DNA of 37,433 nucleotides from DATBFG01 sp036558645 (GCA_036558645.1 DATBFG010000068.1:1-37433), one strand, 5' to 3'; positions 1-9,256 are shown, counted from the first letter of the stretch. Translations and numbers: made by a program. The notes: generated by a model not told the origin, from the sequence alone.

Positions 1-680
1 ATCGCGGCTAATGTATTAATCGCGACCAGCGGCAGATCCGATGCGATGTTTCCGTACGATGGAACTGAACCCAGGTTGAATCCAAACCAGCAAAACATCA
101 GGAGGAGAGCGCCCAGGCCCATCATCGGAACATCGTGCGCCTTACCGGGACTTCGTCTCCGCCCCAAATAGCGCGCTCCCATCAGGCCGACGATTCCACC
201 GACCGCATGCACGCCTAGCGACCCCGCGTAGTCCTGCATACCAAGGCGAGCGAGAGGTCCGTTCCACAGGATGTAAGCGAAAACGGGATAAACGACTCCT
301 ACATACAGTCCCGCAAACAACAGATACGCCGAAAACTTCATGCGTCCAGAAAAACACCCGCTGGGAATCGCGCACGAAACCAGCGCGAACATCAGCGATA
401 CATAGAACGCGATCGAGTGTCCCCCGTCTCCGATGAACTGCCACGGGAGCTTCCATCCCTCCGGCATTGCCAGCAGAGGCCAACCATATTGCTTGATCGC
501 AAAGCCGCCCAACAGGAACACGATGATTCCCAGACCGAGATGGCCGGTCATCTTCATCATGACGTTGGTTACGTCGCGTGAACGGACTTGGCCTCCTTCG
601 AGCAGGAAAAAACCTGCCTGCATCAGGAAGATCAGGCTCCCCATACACAACAGCCATAGCCAATAGATATTGGTCTCCAC
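1..680 (-). CDS. amt: Ammonium transporter (Amt family), 5' part, cut at window edge
   Basis: Carries ammonium/ammonia across the inner membrane. The visible 226 residues start at a GTG preceded five bases earlier by AAGGAG. Hydrophobic helices are continuous. The early stretch MQAGFFLLEGGQVRS corresponds to the QAGFALLEAGLVR region of the family. SGRMKFSAYLLF follows, then DYAGSLGVHAVGG, where Asp150 and His158 are spaced like the conserved Asp160 and twin-His His168 of E. coli AmtB. CWFGFNLGS near residue 197 matches the family WFGFN motif. No signal peptide is seen. The C-terminal half, with the second pore histidine and any regulatory tail, lies outside the window. It is transcribed divergently from the zinc-ribbon gene. 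The family call is secure; whether it transports or senses ammonium cannot be told from this part. Confidence 0.9.
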   Translation of the reverse strand, partial: METNIYWLWLLCMGSLIFLMQAGFFLLEGGQVRSRDVTNVMMKMTGHLGLGIIVFLLGGFAIKQYGWPLLAMPEGWKLPWQFIGDGGHSIAFYVSLMFALVSCAIPSGCFSGRMKFSAYLLFAGLYVGVVYPVFAYILWNGPLARLGMQDYAGSLGVHAVGGIVGLMGARYLGRRRSPGKAHDVPMMGLGALLLMFCWFGFNLGSVPSYGNIASDLPLVAINTLAA

Positions 681-709
681 GTCGACTCCTTCGCTCTCAA
701 GTTAGGACG

Positions 710-740
710 CCAACCGCGGGGGGAACTGCAATGCGGTTGG
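710..740 (-). promoter_or_regulatory. Hairpin in the amt leader
   Basis: CCAACCGC and GCGGTTGG form a perfect 8-bp inverted repeat with a 15-base loop, 30 bases upstream of the amt start codon. A second inverted repeat, TTGCGG-N7-CCGCAA, lies at 747-765. Either could be a regulator binding site or, in the transcript, a structure affecting expression. No sigma-54 type GG-N10-GC element was found beside it. The function is inferred from position only. Confidence 0.4.
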
Positions 741-945
741 CTGATATTGCGGTGTTCTGCCGCAAAATGGAAATTCAAACTTTTTATCGAGGCGATAACG
801 CCAACCTGCGTGGCTTGCTCTCTCGTATTGTGAATAAACGACTTAGAACAATTAAGTGGGTGGATCACCGGCACGAATAGGGTGGCTGCTGAACTTTCCC
901 GCCGGCTGTCGCGTACTGTTATGTAGAAGCTGAAAGGGAGGCTTT

Positions 946-1434
946 ATGTTCTGCAATAGTTGTGGGACTCCATTGCAGCCCGATTATCGTGTTTGTCCAA
1001 AATGTGGTCAGGCGGTCGGTTTGCAGGTCGCGCCTGCGCTTGTCCATGATCCCGAGCGACTGGAACGTCACATCCGCATCCTGGGTATCCTCTGGATGAT
1101 CGCCGGCGCTTTGTTTCTTCTTCCTGCGATCGCCCTGTTCGTCCTGGGCGGCGCGGCTCACATCATGATCCATGGGAATCCATTAGCCACGATGCTCGGT
1201 CCTCTGCTGATGAACATCGTGGGTGGAACATTTCTGCTTCTGGCCGCAGGCGGCTTCTTCGTGGGAAAAGGCCTCACGGATCATCGACCCTGGGCCCGCA
1301 CGGCCGGTCTCATCTTGGGGGTGTTGGCGCTCTTTCATCCGCCTCTTGGGACTTGTCTGGGGATCTACACGCTGTGGGTCTTGTTGTCGGCTGGAACGAG
1401 CGCACAATATCAGCAGATCGTCCGTTCGGCTTAA
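946..1434 (+). CDS. Zinc-ribbon membrane protein
   Basis: A 162-residue protein with an N-terminal zinc ribbon: Cys3-x2-Cys6 and Cys17-x2-Cys20 (FCNSCG and VCPKCG). The rest has three to four hydrophobic segments, at about residues 45-70, 75-105 and 115-150. This matches the widespread architecture of a cytoplasmic zinc-ribbon cap on a small integral membrane protein. No enzymatic motif is visible. The start is supported by GGGAGG five bases upstream. It is divergent from amt and followed by about 140 bases before the receptor gene, so it is probably its own transcription unit. The specific role is unknown. Confidence 0.85.
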   Translation: MFCNSCGTPLQPDYRVCPKCGQAVGLQVAPALVHDPERLERHIRILGILWMIAGALFLLPAIALFVLGGAAHIMIHGNPLATMLGPLLMNIVGGTFLLLAAGGFFVGKGLTDHRPWARTAGLILGVLALFHPPLGTCLGIYTLWVLLSAGTSAQYQQIVRSA

Positions 1435-1576
1435 CGAGTTTCAGTTAGGGACCCGCCTCTCTATCGCCAACAGCTCGCGGTGAACAACTCGTTGGGAGTT
1501 TCAACTCGCGTGTTCTGCTCCCAACCCATCGCGCCGGATTCTCATCCATCATCCAAGTAAAATAGAGCGACCTTTC

Positions 1577-4048
1577 ATGTTTCATCGCCTACTCTGCCTT
1601 CTGCTCGTCGGGGCACTTTATTCCGAAGGCCAATCCTTACCTAGACTCACCGTGACGGTAACCGATGAGAATGGCGTCGCGGTCTCCTCCGCATTAGTGT
1701 TTCTCGAGTTGCCGTCGCAAACAAGGCGTTGCGAAACTGATTTTTCCGGGACCTGCCGGTTCGTGAATGTTCCCCAGGCGAAAGCGCGGCTCCGGGTCGA
1801 GAAGTCGGGCTTCTATTCCTTATCCATTCCCGAGCTACAAATCGGCGCCACGAGCAACGTCGACGTATCTCTTTCTCATCAGCAGGAAGTCCGCGAAGTC
1901 GTGAATGTCACCGAGCCGGCGCCTCCAATTGATCCCAGCCAGCTTTCCAATCAGGAGCAACTTACCGGACTCGATATCATTAACCTGCCGTATCCCAGCA
2001 CACGCGATTACCGCAACGTCCTGAACTTCATTCCCGGTGTAGTGCAGGATGCGAGCGGTCAACCTCACCTTGAGGGCGCTCAAACCTACCAGGCACTCAC
2101 TCTTCTGGATGGATTCAATATCACGCAACCTTCGAACGGTCTGCTGGTCGCTCGAGTCGCAACCGATGCTCTGCGATCAGTGACTGTCCAGACCAGCCGT
2201 ATTTCGCCTGAGTTCGGAAAGGCTGCGGGTGGAGTGCTGGCTCTCAATACAGGAATTGGCGATGACCGCTATCGCTTTGCCGCAACGAACTTTATCCCAT
2301 CGGTGCAGAATCGGAAGGGTCTCGCTTTCGACAAAGTCGATCCGCGGTTCACAATTTCAGGCCCGATTGTGAAAGGTAGGGCATGGTTCTTCGATGCCAT
2401 CGATGGTGAGTACGACAACGTTGTCTTCAAAGACCTTCCCGACAACGCTGATAGTGATTCGGTTTGGAGAATTGGCAATCTGTTCAAGATTCAGACGAAT
2501 CTCTCATCACGCGACATTCTCACCGGTAGTTTTCTCATCAATCATTTTCACGATGAGCATTTCGGGATGTCGCTCTTTGATCCGGCCGAAACAACTCCCT
2601 CGGAAGCAGAGTCCGCTTATATCGCCAATTTCAAAGAAAGCCACTTCTTCTCCGGTGGAGAATTGCTCGAACTCGGCCTGGGATTGGTTCATTACAGTGT
2701 GACTACTACTCCCTCAGGATCGACTCCCTACTTTGTTACGCCTGAAACTGCGGGCGGGAACTACTACTACGCTGCGCAAACTCGCGCCCGCAGATGGCAG
2801 GGCATTGCGAACCTGTATCTGCCTCCCAAGCATTGGCATGGTCAGCATGAGATTAAGCTGGGCGCGGACATCGATCGCCCGGGATACGACGCAAACTTTG
2901 ACCGTACTCCCATTTCTTATCTGCGCGAAGGCGAACAGTTTCCGGTTAGCGGAACCTGTCTCACTGCGAATCCATCGCCCTGTTCCCGTTACTCCGTCTT
3001 CCAAGGACCGGATAACACGTTTGAGCACAACGCGGAAACGAGCGCCTATGTGCAGGATCGCTGGGCGATCACTAACCGGTTGCTGGTGGAGGGAGGCATT
3101 CGCTTCGATTGGGACGAAGTCATCCGTGACACCCTGTTCTCGCCTCGCTTGGCTGGGACGTATGTGCTGGATGAGTCAGGAAACACAAAAATCTCGGCAG
3201 GCGTCGGTATTGTGTATGACGCTACACCGCTCTTTCTGGTGGCTCGTCCGAGTAGTGGACAACGGATCGACTACTTCTTCGATCCTAACGGCAATCTCAG
3301 CGGTCCCGCCGTTACGACGAGTTTTGTCGCCGACACGAATCGCTTACAGGCCGCTCGTTATCTCAACTCAAGCGTATCGTTGGAGAAAAAACTACCCTGG
3401 AATATCTATGGCAGTGCTTCTTTTGTTTGGCGCCAGGGATTTCATAACCTTGTGTACAACACTGCAAATGGTGCACCGGCCGGTACTTTCTTTCTGCAAA
3501 ACACCCGCGAAGACCGCTATCACGCATTTCAGGTAAATCTTCGCCGCAGCTTCCGAGCCACTTATGGCGTTCTCGTTTCCTACACACACTCACAGTCGAC
3601 TTCAAACCAGGTTCTCGATTTCAGTGTGGACACGCCACTCTACAGCTCTCAAGCATCCGGTCCGTATCCTTGGGACAGTCCTAATCGGGTGATCTCGTGG
3701 GGATTGCTTCCCTTCTTCAAGATGCCTTGGATTGGTGCGCTCGATCTCGCCTACTCGGCGGAAGCCCGCACCGGCTTTCCATTCAACGTAGTGAACGATC
3801 AGCTTCAGTTGGTCGGTCGTCCCGGCTCAGAGCGCTTCCCCTACTTTTTTTCTCTGAACCTTCATCTCGAGAAGCGCTTCCATGCCTTGGGATATGACTG
3901 GGCAATTCGGGCTGGCTTCGACAACATTACCGACCGGGAAAATCCGGGTGCAGTAAACAACAACATCGAGTCACCACAGTTTCTGACGTTCAGTGACTTC
4001 GATGGCCGCTCCTTCACTACCCGTATCCGCTTCCTGGGTCGCAAGTAA
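1577..4048 (+). CDS. TonB-dependent receptor with carboxypeptidase-regulatory domain (Oar-like)
   Basis: An outer-membrane beta-barrel protein of 823 residues. Residues 1-20 look like a signal peptide. Residues 22-105 form a carboxypeptidase-regulatory-like (CarboxypepD_reg) fold, with the typical VTVTDENGVAVSSA opening and the GTCRFVNVP turn. About 125-230 is a plug-like region (LLDGFNITQ; RISPEFGKAAGGVLALNT). The remainder has alternating aromatic strands ending in TTRIRFLGRK. The C-terminus is Lys rather than the usual terminal Phe or Trp of barrel proteins. Acidobacteria carry many paralogues, and substrates are rarely known. There is no obvious TonB box. Only a weak ribosome site (GAG) precedes the ATG. 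It lies in the same direction as, but 269 bases from, the repeat protein, so co-transcription is uncertain. Confidence 0.9.
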   Translation: MFHRLLCLLLVGALYSEGQSLPRLTVTVTDENGVAVSSALVFLELPSQTRRCETDFSGTCRFVNVPQAKARLRVEKSGFYSLSIPELQIGATSNVDVSLSHQQEVREVVNVTEPAPPIDPSQLSNQEQLTGLDIINLPYPSTRDYRNVLNFIPGVVQDASGQPHLEGAQTYQALTLLDGFNITQPSNGLLVARVATDALRSVTVQTSRISPEFGKAAGGVLALNTGIGDDRYRFAATNFIPSVQNRKGLAFDKVDPRFTISGPIVKGRAWFFDAIDGEYDNVVFKDLPDNADSDSVWRIGNLFKIQTNLSSRDILTGSFLINHFHDEHFGMSLFDPAETTPSEAESAYIANFKESHFFSGGELLELGLGLVHYSVTTTPSGSTPYFVTPETAGGNYYYAAQTRARRWQGIANLYLPPKHWHGQHEIKLGADIDRPGYDANFDRTPISYLREGEQFPVSGTCLTANPSPCSRYSVFQGPDNTFEHNAETSAYVQDRWAITNRLLVEGGIRFDWDEVIRDTLFSPRLAGTYVLDESGNTKISAGVGIVYDATPLFLVARPSSGQRIDYFFDPNGNLSGPAVTTSFVADTNRLQAARYLNSSVSLEKKLPWNIYGSASFVWRQGFHNLVYNTANGAPAGTFFLQNTREDRYHAFQVNLRRSFRATYGVLVSYTHSQSTSNQVLDFSVDTPLYSSQASGPYPWDSPNRVISWGLLPFFKMPWIGALDLAYSAEARTGFPFNVVNDQLQLVGRPGSERFPYFFSLNLHLEKRFHALGYDWAIRAGFDNITDRENPGAVNNNIESPQFLTFSDFDGRSFTTRIRFLGRK

Positions 4049-4180
4049 GACTCAGTAAAAGCATCGAATTTCAGCTCGTGGCTCTTGACTTCATTCCAAT
4101 CCTTGGTTAAAGTGCGCCACCGTGGATGCTAGCCGTTTGCCGGCATCATCCAATTCCGCGTACGTGTTCGGCAACATGAC

Positions 4181-4266
4181 GTAGCATCCCCCTGCTACGA
4201 GAACAGTCCTGAAAGACCTAGGCCCCGGAGCACGGCGAATTCTCGGCTTTCTTTGCGTTTGCCGAG
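4181..4266 (+). promoter_or_regulatory. Two hairpins in the leader of the repeat-protein gene
   Basis: GTAGCA-TCCCCC-TGCTAC (4181-4198) is a perfect six-base stem. CTCGGC and GCCGAG (4242-4247, 4261-4266) form a second stem with a 13-base loop. Both lie within 140 bases of the downstream start codon. They could shape a 5' leader, but they match no riboswitch consensus I could confirm. Confidence 0.3.
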
Positions 4267-4317
4267 GACGCAACGCCCCTCCATGCAACAAAAAATTCCC
4301 GGAACCGGAGCTATATC

Positions 4318-7300
4318 ATGTCTACTTGCGCCCGCCACTTTCGCCGATACTTGGTCGTAGTCGCAGTTCTTCTGAGCCTGAGCGCTGTGTTCGCCAGCGC
4401 ACAGACGTTTTCACCGATACCGCCCCTCTTCTTCACTAAGCCATTTGGCGGAGCCAATCCGCTTCCGCAAGTCCTGACAATTACGTCTACCGACGGTTCC
4501 AGCATTCGCTTCACACCCGTGGCTTCCACCAACAACGGTGGAAGCTGGTTGTCCGTTTCTCCCTCCGGCACAGGATGTTGTTTCACCCCCGAGGCCATCA
4601 CCGCTACCGTGAACGCAGATAACTCCCTTGCCGCCGGAACCTATACCGGACAGATCGTCGTCACCAACTATCCAACGGGCGATAAAACGTTGACGGTGCC
4701 GGTCACTCTGACAGTGGCTCCGACGAACTCGCCCTTTTTCGACAACACGGCTGGAGCGCTAAGCTTCTCGATGCAGACAAATGCGACAGGCATGCCTTCG
4801 CAGTCCATTCAAATCCGCAATGGCGGAACGGGCTCACTGCCCTGGACGGGGACTGCCAGCACCGCCGACGGCGGCCACTGGCTTGTCGCATCACCATTGA
4901 ACGGCACCGCCCCGTCAACGGTAACAGTGTCCATCAATCTGCAGAATCTTCCGGGGCAAGGCGCTACGCAGGGCACCTTCATTGGCATGCTCACCTTCAA
5001 CGCCACTGGAAGCAAAACTACAGTCCCGATTGCCGTAACTGTCGGCGACAACGTATTCCGCCAGATCAATCCATTGGCGTTTAGCATGACATTCGGTGGA
5101 ACCAACCCGCTTCCGCAGATCGTCACCGTCGCCGGCACCGGGACCAGCATTCGCTTTACTCCGACCGTTGCGACCGCGAAAGGCGGCGCATGGCTGACCA
5201 TCTCGCCTTCCGGCGTGGGATGCTGCTTCACACCGGAATCGTTTACCGTCTCGGTCAACGCGAGCACGCTGGCGGCAGGAGTCTACACCGCACAGATTAC
5301 ATTCACTCAATACCCCAGTAGCACACCTTCTATCACTGTCCCTGTGACGCTCAATGTTGCGGCCACCAACACCAAATACATTGACAACATGGCCGGCCAG
5401 CTCAGCTTCTCCATGAAGACCAGCGCCGGAAGTGTACCTGCTCAGACTGTGCAGATACGGAACGGCGGCACAGGCACCTTCACCTGGACCGCCGCCGCCA
5501 GCACTGCCGATAATGGCAACTGGTTGCACATCTCGCCCGCGACGGGGGGCACACCTGCCACAATCAGCGTCAGCATCGATCCCCTGAATCTGCCCAATGC
5601 CGGGCAAATAGCGGGCACGTTCACGGGACAAATCACCTTCCAGACCACAGGCAGTAGTGTGACGATTCCGGTGAGCGTGATGGTGGGCGACAACGTCTTC
5701 CGCCAGATCAATCCCATCGCCTTCAGCATGCCGTTTGGAGGCGCCAATCCTCTGCCCCAGATTCTGACGGTGGCCGGCACAGGCACGAGTATTCGCTTCA
5801 CGCCTACAGTCGCGACTGGCAAGGGCGGCTCGTGGCTTTCGATTTCACCGAGCGGTACTGGTTGCTGCTTCACGCCTGAGGCTTTCACCGTCAGCGTCAA
5901 TGCCAGCACCCTTGCCGCTGGAACCTACACTGGTGAGATCACGTTCACGCAATACCCGAACGGCAACCTCTCGATCACGGTTCCAGTTTCACTTACAGTT
6001 GCTGCGACGAACTCGAAGTTTTTCGACGGCGTTCCCGGTCAGTTGAGTTTCTCGCTGCAAACCAACCAGACCAGCGTTCCGGCGCAGAGCTTCCAAATAC
6101 GTAACGCCGGGACCGGCACATTCCCGTGGACCGCTGCGACCAGCACCGCTGACGGCAACGATTGGCTCACGGCTACTCCGCTCAGCGGAAACACGCCATC
6201 CATCGTCACGGTCAGCGTCGATCCCTCGAACCTCCCTGGCTTCGGACAGATTGCGGGTACGTTCGTGGGGCAGGTCGCCTTCACCTCCGCTGGCGGAGGT
6301 GTCACCGTTCCCATCAGCGTGACGGTAGGCGACAACGTCTTCCGTCAGATCAATCCTCTCGCCTTCACTATGCCTTTCGGAGGCCCGAATCCCTTACCGC
6401 AAGTAATCACAGTTGCCGGAACAGGCACGAGCATTCGCTTCACCCCGACCGCCGCAACCGGTAAGGGTGGAAACTGGCTTACTGTCTCTCCCTCGGGCGT
6501 AGGCTGTTGCTTCACGCCGGAAGCGTTCACCGTCAGCGTGAACGCCTCGACCCTTGCCGCCGGAACGTATGTCGGCGAGATCAACATCATTCAATATCCG
6601 AGCGGTACGCCTTCCCTCACTGTTCCTGTAACCCTCACAGTCGAGGCGAGCGCGGCCAACTACATCGACAACATGCCCGGCCAATTGAGCTTCTCGGTAC
6701 AAACCGGGGCTACGGCGGTGACCGCGCAAGTGATACAGATTCGCAACGCGGGCACCGGCCCTCTCCAATGGACGTCAACCACCACCACCGCTGACGGCGG
6801 CAATTGGCTGACGATTACTCCTACCAGTGGCAACACACCCAAGGATGTCACTGTCAACGTAACCGCAAGCAATCTCCCCAACCAGGCGCAGATTCCAGGA
6901 ACGTTCGTCGGGCAGATCGTCTTCCAGACGAACACTGGAAACGCAACCATCCCTGTAACAGTTGTCGTGGGAGACAACGTCTTCCGCCAAATCAACCCGC
7001 TCACATTCAGCATGCCTTTCGGCGGACCGAACCCCTTACCGCAAACCGTAGTTGTAGCCGGAACAGGCACCAGCATTCGCTTTACTCCGACCTTCAACAC
7101 CGCCAAGGGAGGAAGCTGGCTGACAGTGACTCCGGTTGGCACGGGTTGTTGTTTCACGCCGGAAGCCTTCAACGTTGCCGTCAATGCCACCAGTCTTGCG
7201 GCTGGAACCTACACGGGCGAGATCAACTTCATTCAGTACCCATCGGGAACTCTCTCGCTCACCGTGCCAGTCGCGCTGACCGTAGCGGCCTCGGGCACGG

Positions 7301-7998
7301 CTTTCTTCGACAACATGCCCGGGCAGGTCAGCTTCTCGTTTGCGCCCAGCACGCAAAACCCGCCGGCGCAAACCGTTCAAATCTTGAATGGAGGCAGCGG
7401 TTCTCTATCATGGACCCGCACCGCCAGCACCGCCGACACCGCCGCCTGGCTCTCGGCCACTCCGGGTTCCGGCACCGCACCTTCGACTGTTACGGTGCGG
7501 GTTGCTACCAACAAACTGCCTGGGCAGGGATTGATCGCAGGCACGTACATCGGCCGTGTCGCCTTCCAATCGAAGAATGGCGGCACTACCGTTGGCGTCA
7601 GTGTTGTCGTCGGCGATCCCGTATTCGATCAATTGCCGGCAGTGACGTTTACCGCGACGCAAGGAACAAATCCATCACCGCAGGCATTGAACATCGCGAG
7701 TACCAGCGGCAGCCTCCGCTTCACTCCGGTGGCCAACACCGGCAAGGGCGGAAACTGGCTCAGCATCTCGCCCTCCGGCATCGGATGCTGCTTCACTCCA
7801 ACTACCATCACTGCCACCGTAACCTCGGCGAGTCTCGCTCCCGGCACTTACGTTGGCCAAATTGTCTTCACGCTATATCCATCGAACGATGAGGCGATGA
7901 CCGTTCCAGTAATTCTCACGGTCAACAGTCCTCTCGACGCGTTTCTCCCCACGAATTTCCTCACCGACGATTCTTTATGGACCTTTGGCGGCGAGTGA
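4318..7998 (+). CDS. Large secreted protein of eleven alternating BACON/Ig-like domains
   Basis: 1226 residues with a signal peptide cleaved near Ala28 (FASA-Q). The mature part is an A-B-A-B-A-B-A-B-A-B-A series of about 107-residue beta-sandwich domains of the BACON/Ig-like type (W-L-x-V-S-P-S-G, Q-x-I-x-N-G-G-T-G motifs). Type A carries GCCFTPE with adjacent cysteines at 87/88, 302/303, 516/517, 730/731, 944/945 and 1157/1158. The repeat period is therefore 213-215 residues. Type B has no cysteine pair. Each B-to-A junction repeats GDNVFRQINPL. There is no catalytic domain and no sorting motif. The protein ends abruptly in DDSLWTFGGE. Such proteins are usually surface or extracellular adhesion or carbohydrate-contact scaffolds, which is inference here. 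GGAG precedes the ATG by about eight bases, and a strong terminator follows. Confidence 0.88.
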   Translation: MSTCARHFRRYLVVVAVLLSLSAVFASAQTFSPIPPLFFTKPFGGANPLPQVLTITSTDGSSIRFTPVASTNNGGSWLSVSPSGTGCCFTPEAITATVNADNSLAAGTYTGQIVVTNYPTGDKTLTVPVTLTVAPTNSPFFDNTAGALSFSMQTNATGMPSQSIQIRNGGTGSLPWTGTASTADGGHWLVASPLNGTAPSTVTVSINLQNLPGQGATQGTFIGMLTFNATGSKTTVPIAVTVGDNVFRQINPLAFSMTFGGTNPLPQIVTVAGTGTSIRFTPTVATAKGGAWLTISPSGVGCCFTPESFTVSVNASTLAAGVYTAQITFTQYPSSTPSITVPVTLNVAATNTKYIDNMAGQLSFSMKTSAGSVPAQTVQIRNGGTGTFTWTAAASTADNGNWLHISPATGGTPATISVSIDPLNLPNAGQIAGTFTGQITFQTTGSSVTIPVSVMVGDNVFRQINPIAFSMPFGGANPLPQILTVAGTGTSIRFTPTVATGKGGSWLSISPSGTGCCFTPEAFTVSVNASTLAAGTYTGEITFTQYPNGNLSITVPVSLTVAATNSKFFDGVPGQLSFSLQTNQTSVPAQSFQIRNAGTGTFPWTAATSTADGNDWLTATPLSGNTPSIVTVSVDPSNLPGFGQIAGTFVGQVAFTSAGGGVTVPISVTVGDNVFRQINPLAFTMPFGGPNPLPQVITVAGTGTSIRFTPTAATGKGGNWLTVSPSGVGCCFTPEAFTVSVNASTLAAGTYVGEINIIQYPSGTPSLTVPVTLTVEASAANYIDNMPGQLSFSVQTGATAVTAQVIQIRNAGTGPLQWTSTTTTADGGNWLTITPTSGNTPKDVTVNVTASNLPNQAQIPGTFVGQIVFQTNTGNATIPVTVVVGDNVFRQINPLTFSMPFGGPNPLPQTVVVAGTGTSIRFTPTFNTAKGGSWLTVTPVGTGCCFTPEAFNVAVNATSLAAGTYTGEINFIQYPSGTLSLTVPVALTVAASGTAFFDNMPGQVSFSFAPSTQNPPAQTVQILNGGSGSLSWTRTASTADTAAWLSATPGSGTAPSTVTVRVATNKLPGQGLIAGTYIGRVAFQSKNGGTTVGVSVVVGDPVFDQLPAVTFTATQGTNPSPQALNIASTSGSLRFTPVANTGKGGNWLSISPSGIGCCFTPTTITATVTSASLAPGTYVGQIVFTLYPSNDEAMTVPVILTVNSPLDAFLPTNFLTDDSLWTFGGE

Positions 7999-8020
7999 AA
8001 CGAAGATAGTAGCAACCAGC

Positions 8021-8056
8021 GCGGTCCCGCAGCTTCATTGCGGGGCCGCTTTTTTT
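8021..8056 (+). terminator. Rho-independent terminator after the repeat-protein gene
   Basis: GCGGTCCCGC and GCGGGGCCGC form a ten-base stem with one G-T pairing around a nine-base loop, followed directly by seven T. It lies 23 bases after the stop codon. Confidence 0.9.
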
Positions 8057-8109
8057 AGCTGAGCTTTGGCAGTTCGCCCCCTCCAACCCCGCAATTCGGC
8101 TCGGCGTTC

Positions 8110-8115
8110 TATAAT
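8110..8115 (+). promoter_or_regulatory. Possible -10 element of the SOD gene
   Basis: TATAAT lies 69 bases upstream of the SOD start codon and just past the preceding terminator. No good -35 hexamer is present 16-18 bases before it, so the call rests on the -10 match and the position. Confidence 0.35.
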
Positions 8116-8183
8116 GTAGAGACGAGCCGCACGTGAATCCCTGAACGAAATCCCATCATCTGAATCTGCTGGAGGAAAGAAAA

Positions 8184-8810
8184 ATGGCGTTTGAACTGCC
8201 CCCCTTGCCGTATGACTACTCCGCATTGGAGTCGACCATCGATGCAGCAACGATGAAGCTGCATCACGATATGCATCATGGGGCCTACGTGAAGAATCTG
8301 AATGCCGCAATCGAGAAGCACCCCGAACTAGGCTCAAAACGTGTCGAAGAACTGTTAAGCGATCTGAATGCCGTCCCTGAGGATATCCGCGGCGCAGTCC
8401 GCAACAATGGTGGTGGACACTCGAATCACAGCATGTTCTGGAAAATCATGAAGCCGCAAGGTGGTGGCGATCCTACCGGAGCCATCGCCGACGTGATTAA
8501 GAAGGCCTTCGGCAACTTTAACGATTTCAAGACCAAGTTCAACGATGCCGGAACCAAGCAGTTCGGCAGCGGATGGGTTTGGCTCGCCGGTAAGCCCGGC
8601 AGCGGTGACGTGCAGATCCTCACCACGCCCAACCAGGACAGTCCCGTCTCACAAGGTTTGTTCCCGATCATGGGTAACGACGTCTGGGAACATGCTTATT
8701 ACCTGAAGTACAACAACCGGCGTCCTGAGTACTTGACTGCCTGGTGGAACGTCGTCAATTGGGATGAGATCAACAAGCGCTTGGAAATGATGAAGTCGCA
8801 TTCCAAGTAA
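8184..8810 (+). CDS. sodA: Superoxide dismutase, Fe/Mn family (Mn-like)
   Basis: Converts superoxide to oxygen and hydrogen peroxide. The length of 208 residues is normal for the family. Metal ligands are visible at His27 (KLHHDMHH), His82 (GHSNHSMFW), Asp166 and His170 (GNDVWEHAYY). GGGHSNH and TPNQDSP place the outer-sphere glutamine in the Mn-type position, but metal preference cannot be settled from sequence, and cambialistic use is possible. No signal peptide is present, so it acts in the cytoplasm. GGAGGAAAG precedes the ATG at good spacing. It is bounded by terminators on both sides, so it is monocistronic. Confidence 0.97.
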   Translation: MAFELPPLPYDYSALESTIDAATMKLHHDMHHGAYVKNLNAAIEKHPELGSKRVEELLSDLNAVPEDIRGAVRNNGGGHSNHSMFWKIMKPQGGGDPTGAIADVIKKAFGNFNDFKTKFNDAGTKQFGSGWVWLAGKPGSGDVQILTTPNQDSPVSQGLFPIMGNDVWEHAYYLKYNNRRPEYLTAWWNVVNWDEINKRLEMMKSHSK

Positions 8811-8834
8811 AAAGCGTAGACAGCCAATGGCTCT

Positions 8835-8859
8835 AAAAGCCCCAGAAATGGGGCTTTTT
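8835..8859 (+). terminator. Rho-independent terminator after sodA
   Basis: AAAAGCCCC, a six-base loop and GGGGCTTTTT form a perfect stem. The A-run pairs with the T-run, so it may work in both directions. It starts 25 bases after the stop codon. Confidence 0.9.
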
Positions 8860-8987
8860 ATTTCTCCGGCAAATTGCCTCGCGCTCTACGGACTCCGCTG
8901 TACATACAAAATGCAGTGCTGCAGTTACGGTGAATGGGTGCTCCCTTGCTTAGGAGGGGACCTAGCACACTACATCGGAGGTTCGTG

Positions 8988-9140
8988 ATGCTTTGGACAA
9001 TTTTCGTGATCCTGCTGGTTCTATGGCTCCTGGGGCTGGTTAGCTCCTACACGTTTGGCGGGTTCATTCACATACTGCTTGTCCTTGCGGTGGTCGTCCT
9101 GGTCATCAACCTGATTAGTGGACGCAGAACTGCACTTTGA
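8988..9140 (+). CDS. Lmo0937-type small membrane protein
   Basis: A 50-residue, almost wholly hydrophobic protein with two transmembrane helices (about residues 2-20 and 25-43). The helices are separated by SSYTFGGFIH, and the protein ends in SGRRTAL. This is the pattern of the Lmo0937 family of tiny membrane proteins. Their role is unknown, though they are often found near stress genes. The ATG at 8988 is chosen because CGGAGG stands seven bases upstream. A longer reading from 8934 would add a non-hydrophobic leader without support. It lies between SOD and the DUF2934/YHS pair. Confidence 0.8.
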   Translation: MLWTIFVILLVLWLLGLVSSYTFGGFIHILLVLAVVVLVINLISGRRTAL

Positions 9141-9218
9141 CCAGTACCGCAACACAGCGCAGCAGACGGGCTGTGGTAATCAAAACACCGATCTGAAGAC
9201 ATCTTCTGCACAAAGGAA

Positions 9219-9256
9219 GAGCCGGTTGTAATGCCAACCGGCTCCCTTATTTTTTC
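9219..9256 (+). terminator. Terminator between the small membrane gene and the DUF2934 gene
   Basis: GAGCCGGTTG, a six-base loop and CAACCGGCTC form a perfect ten-base stem, followed by CC and a T-rich tail. The next gene is on the opposite strand and ends 31 bases away, so the element separates converging transcripts. Confidence 0.85.

Noticed and set aside
2733..3536. Plus-strand open frame of 267 codons inside the receptor gene
   Set aside because: It is an out-of-frame shadow of the TonB-dependent receptor, Arg/Ser/Thr-rich and without a domain.
4091..4317. Possible cyclic-di-GMP riboswitch before the repeat-protein gene
   Set aside because: GGACGCAACGCCCC and other fragments are loosely similar to GEMM, but the order and the paired helices do not fit on either strand.
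6804..7892. Plus-strand open frame of 362 codons inside the repeat-protein gene
   Set aside because: It is an alternate frame of the repetitive gene; its His/Arg/Gln-rich repeats mirror the DNA period only.
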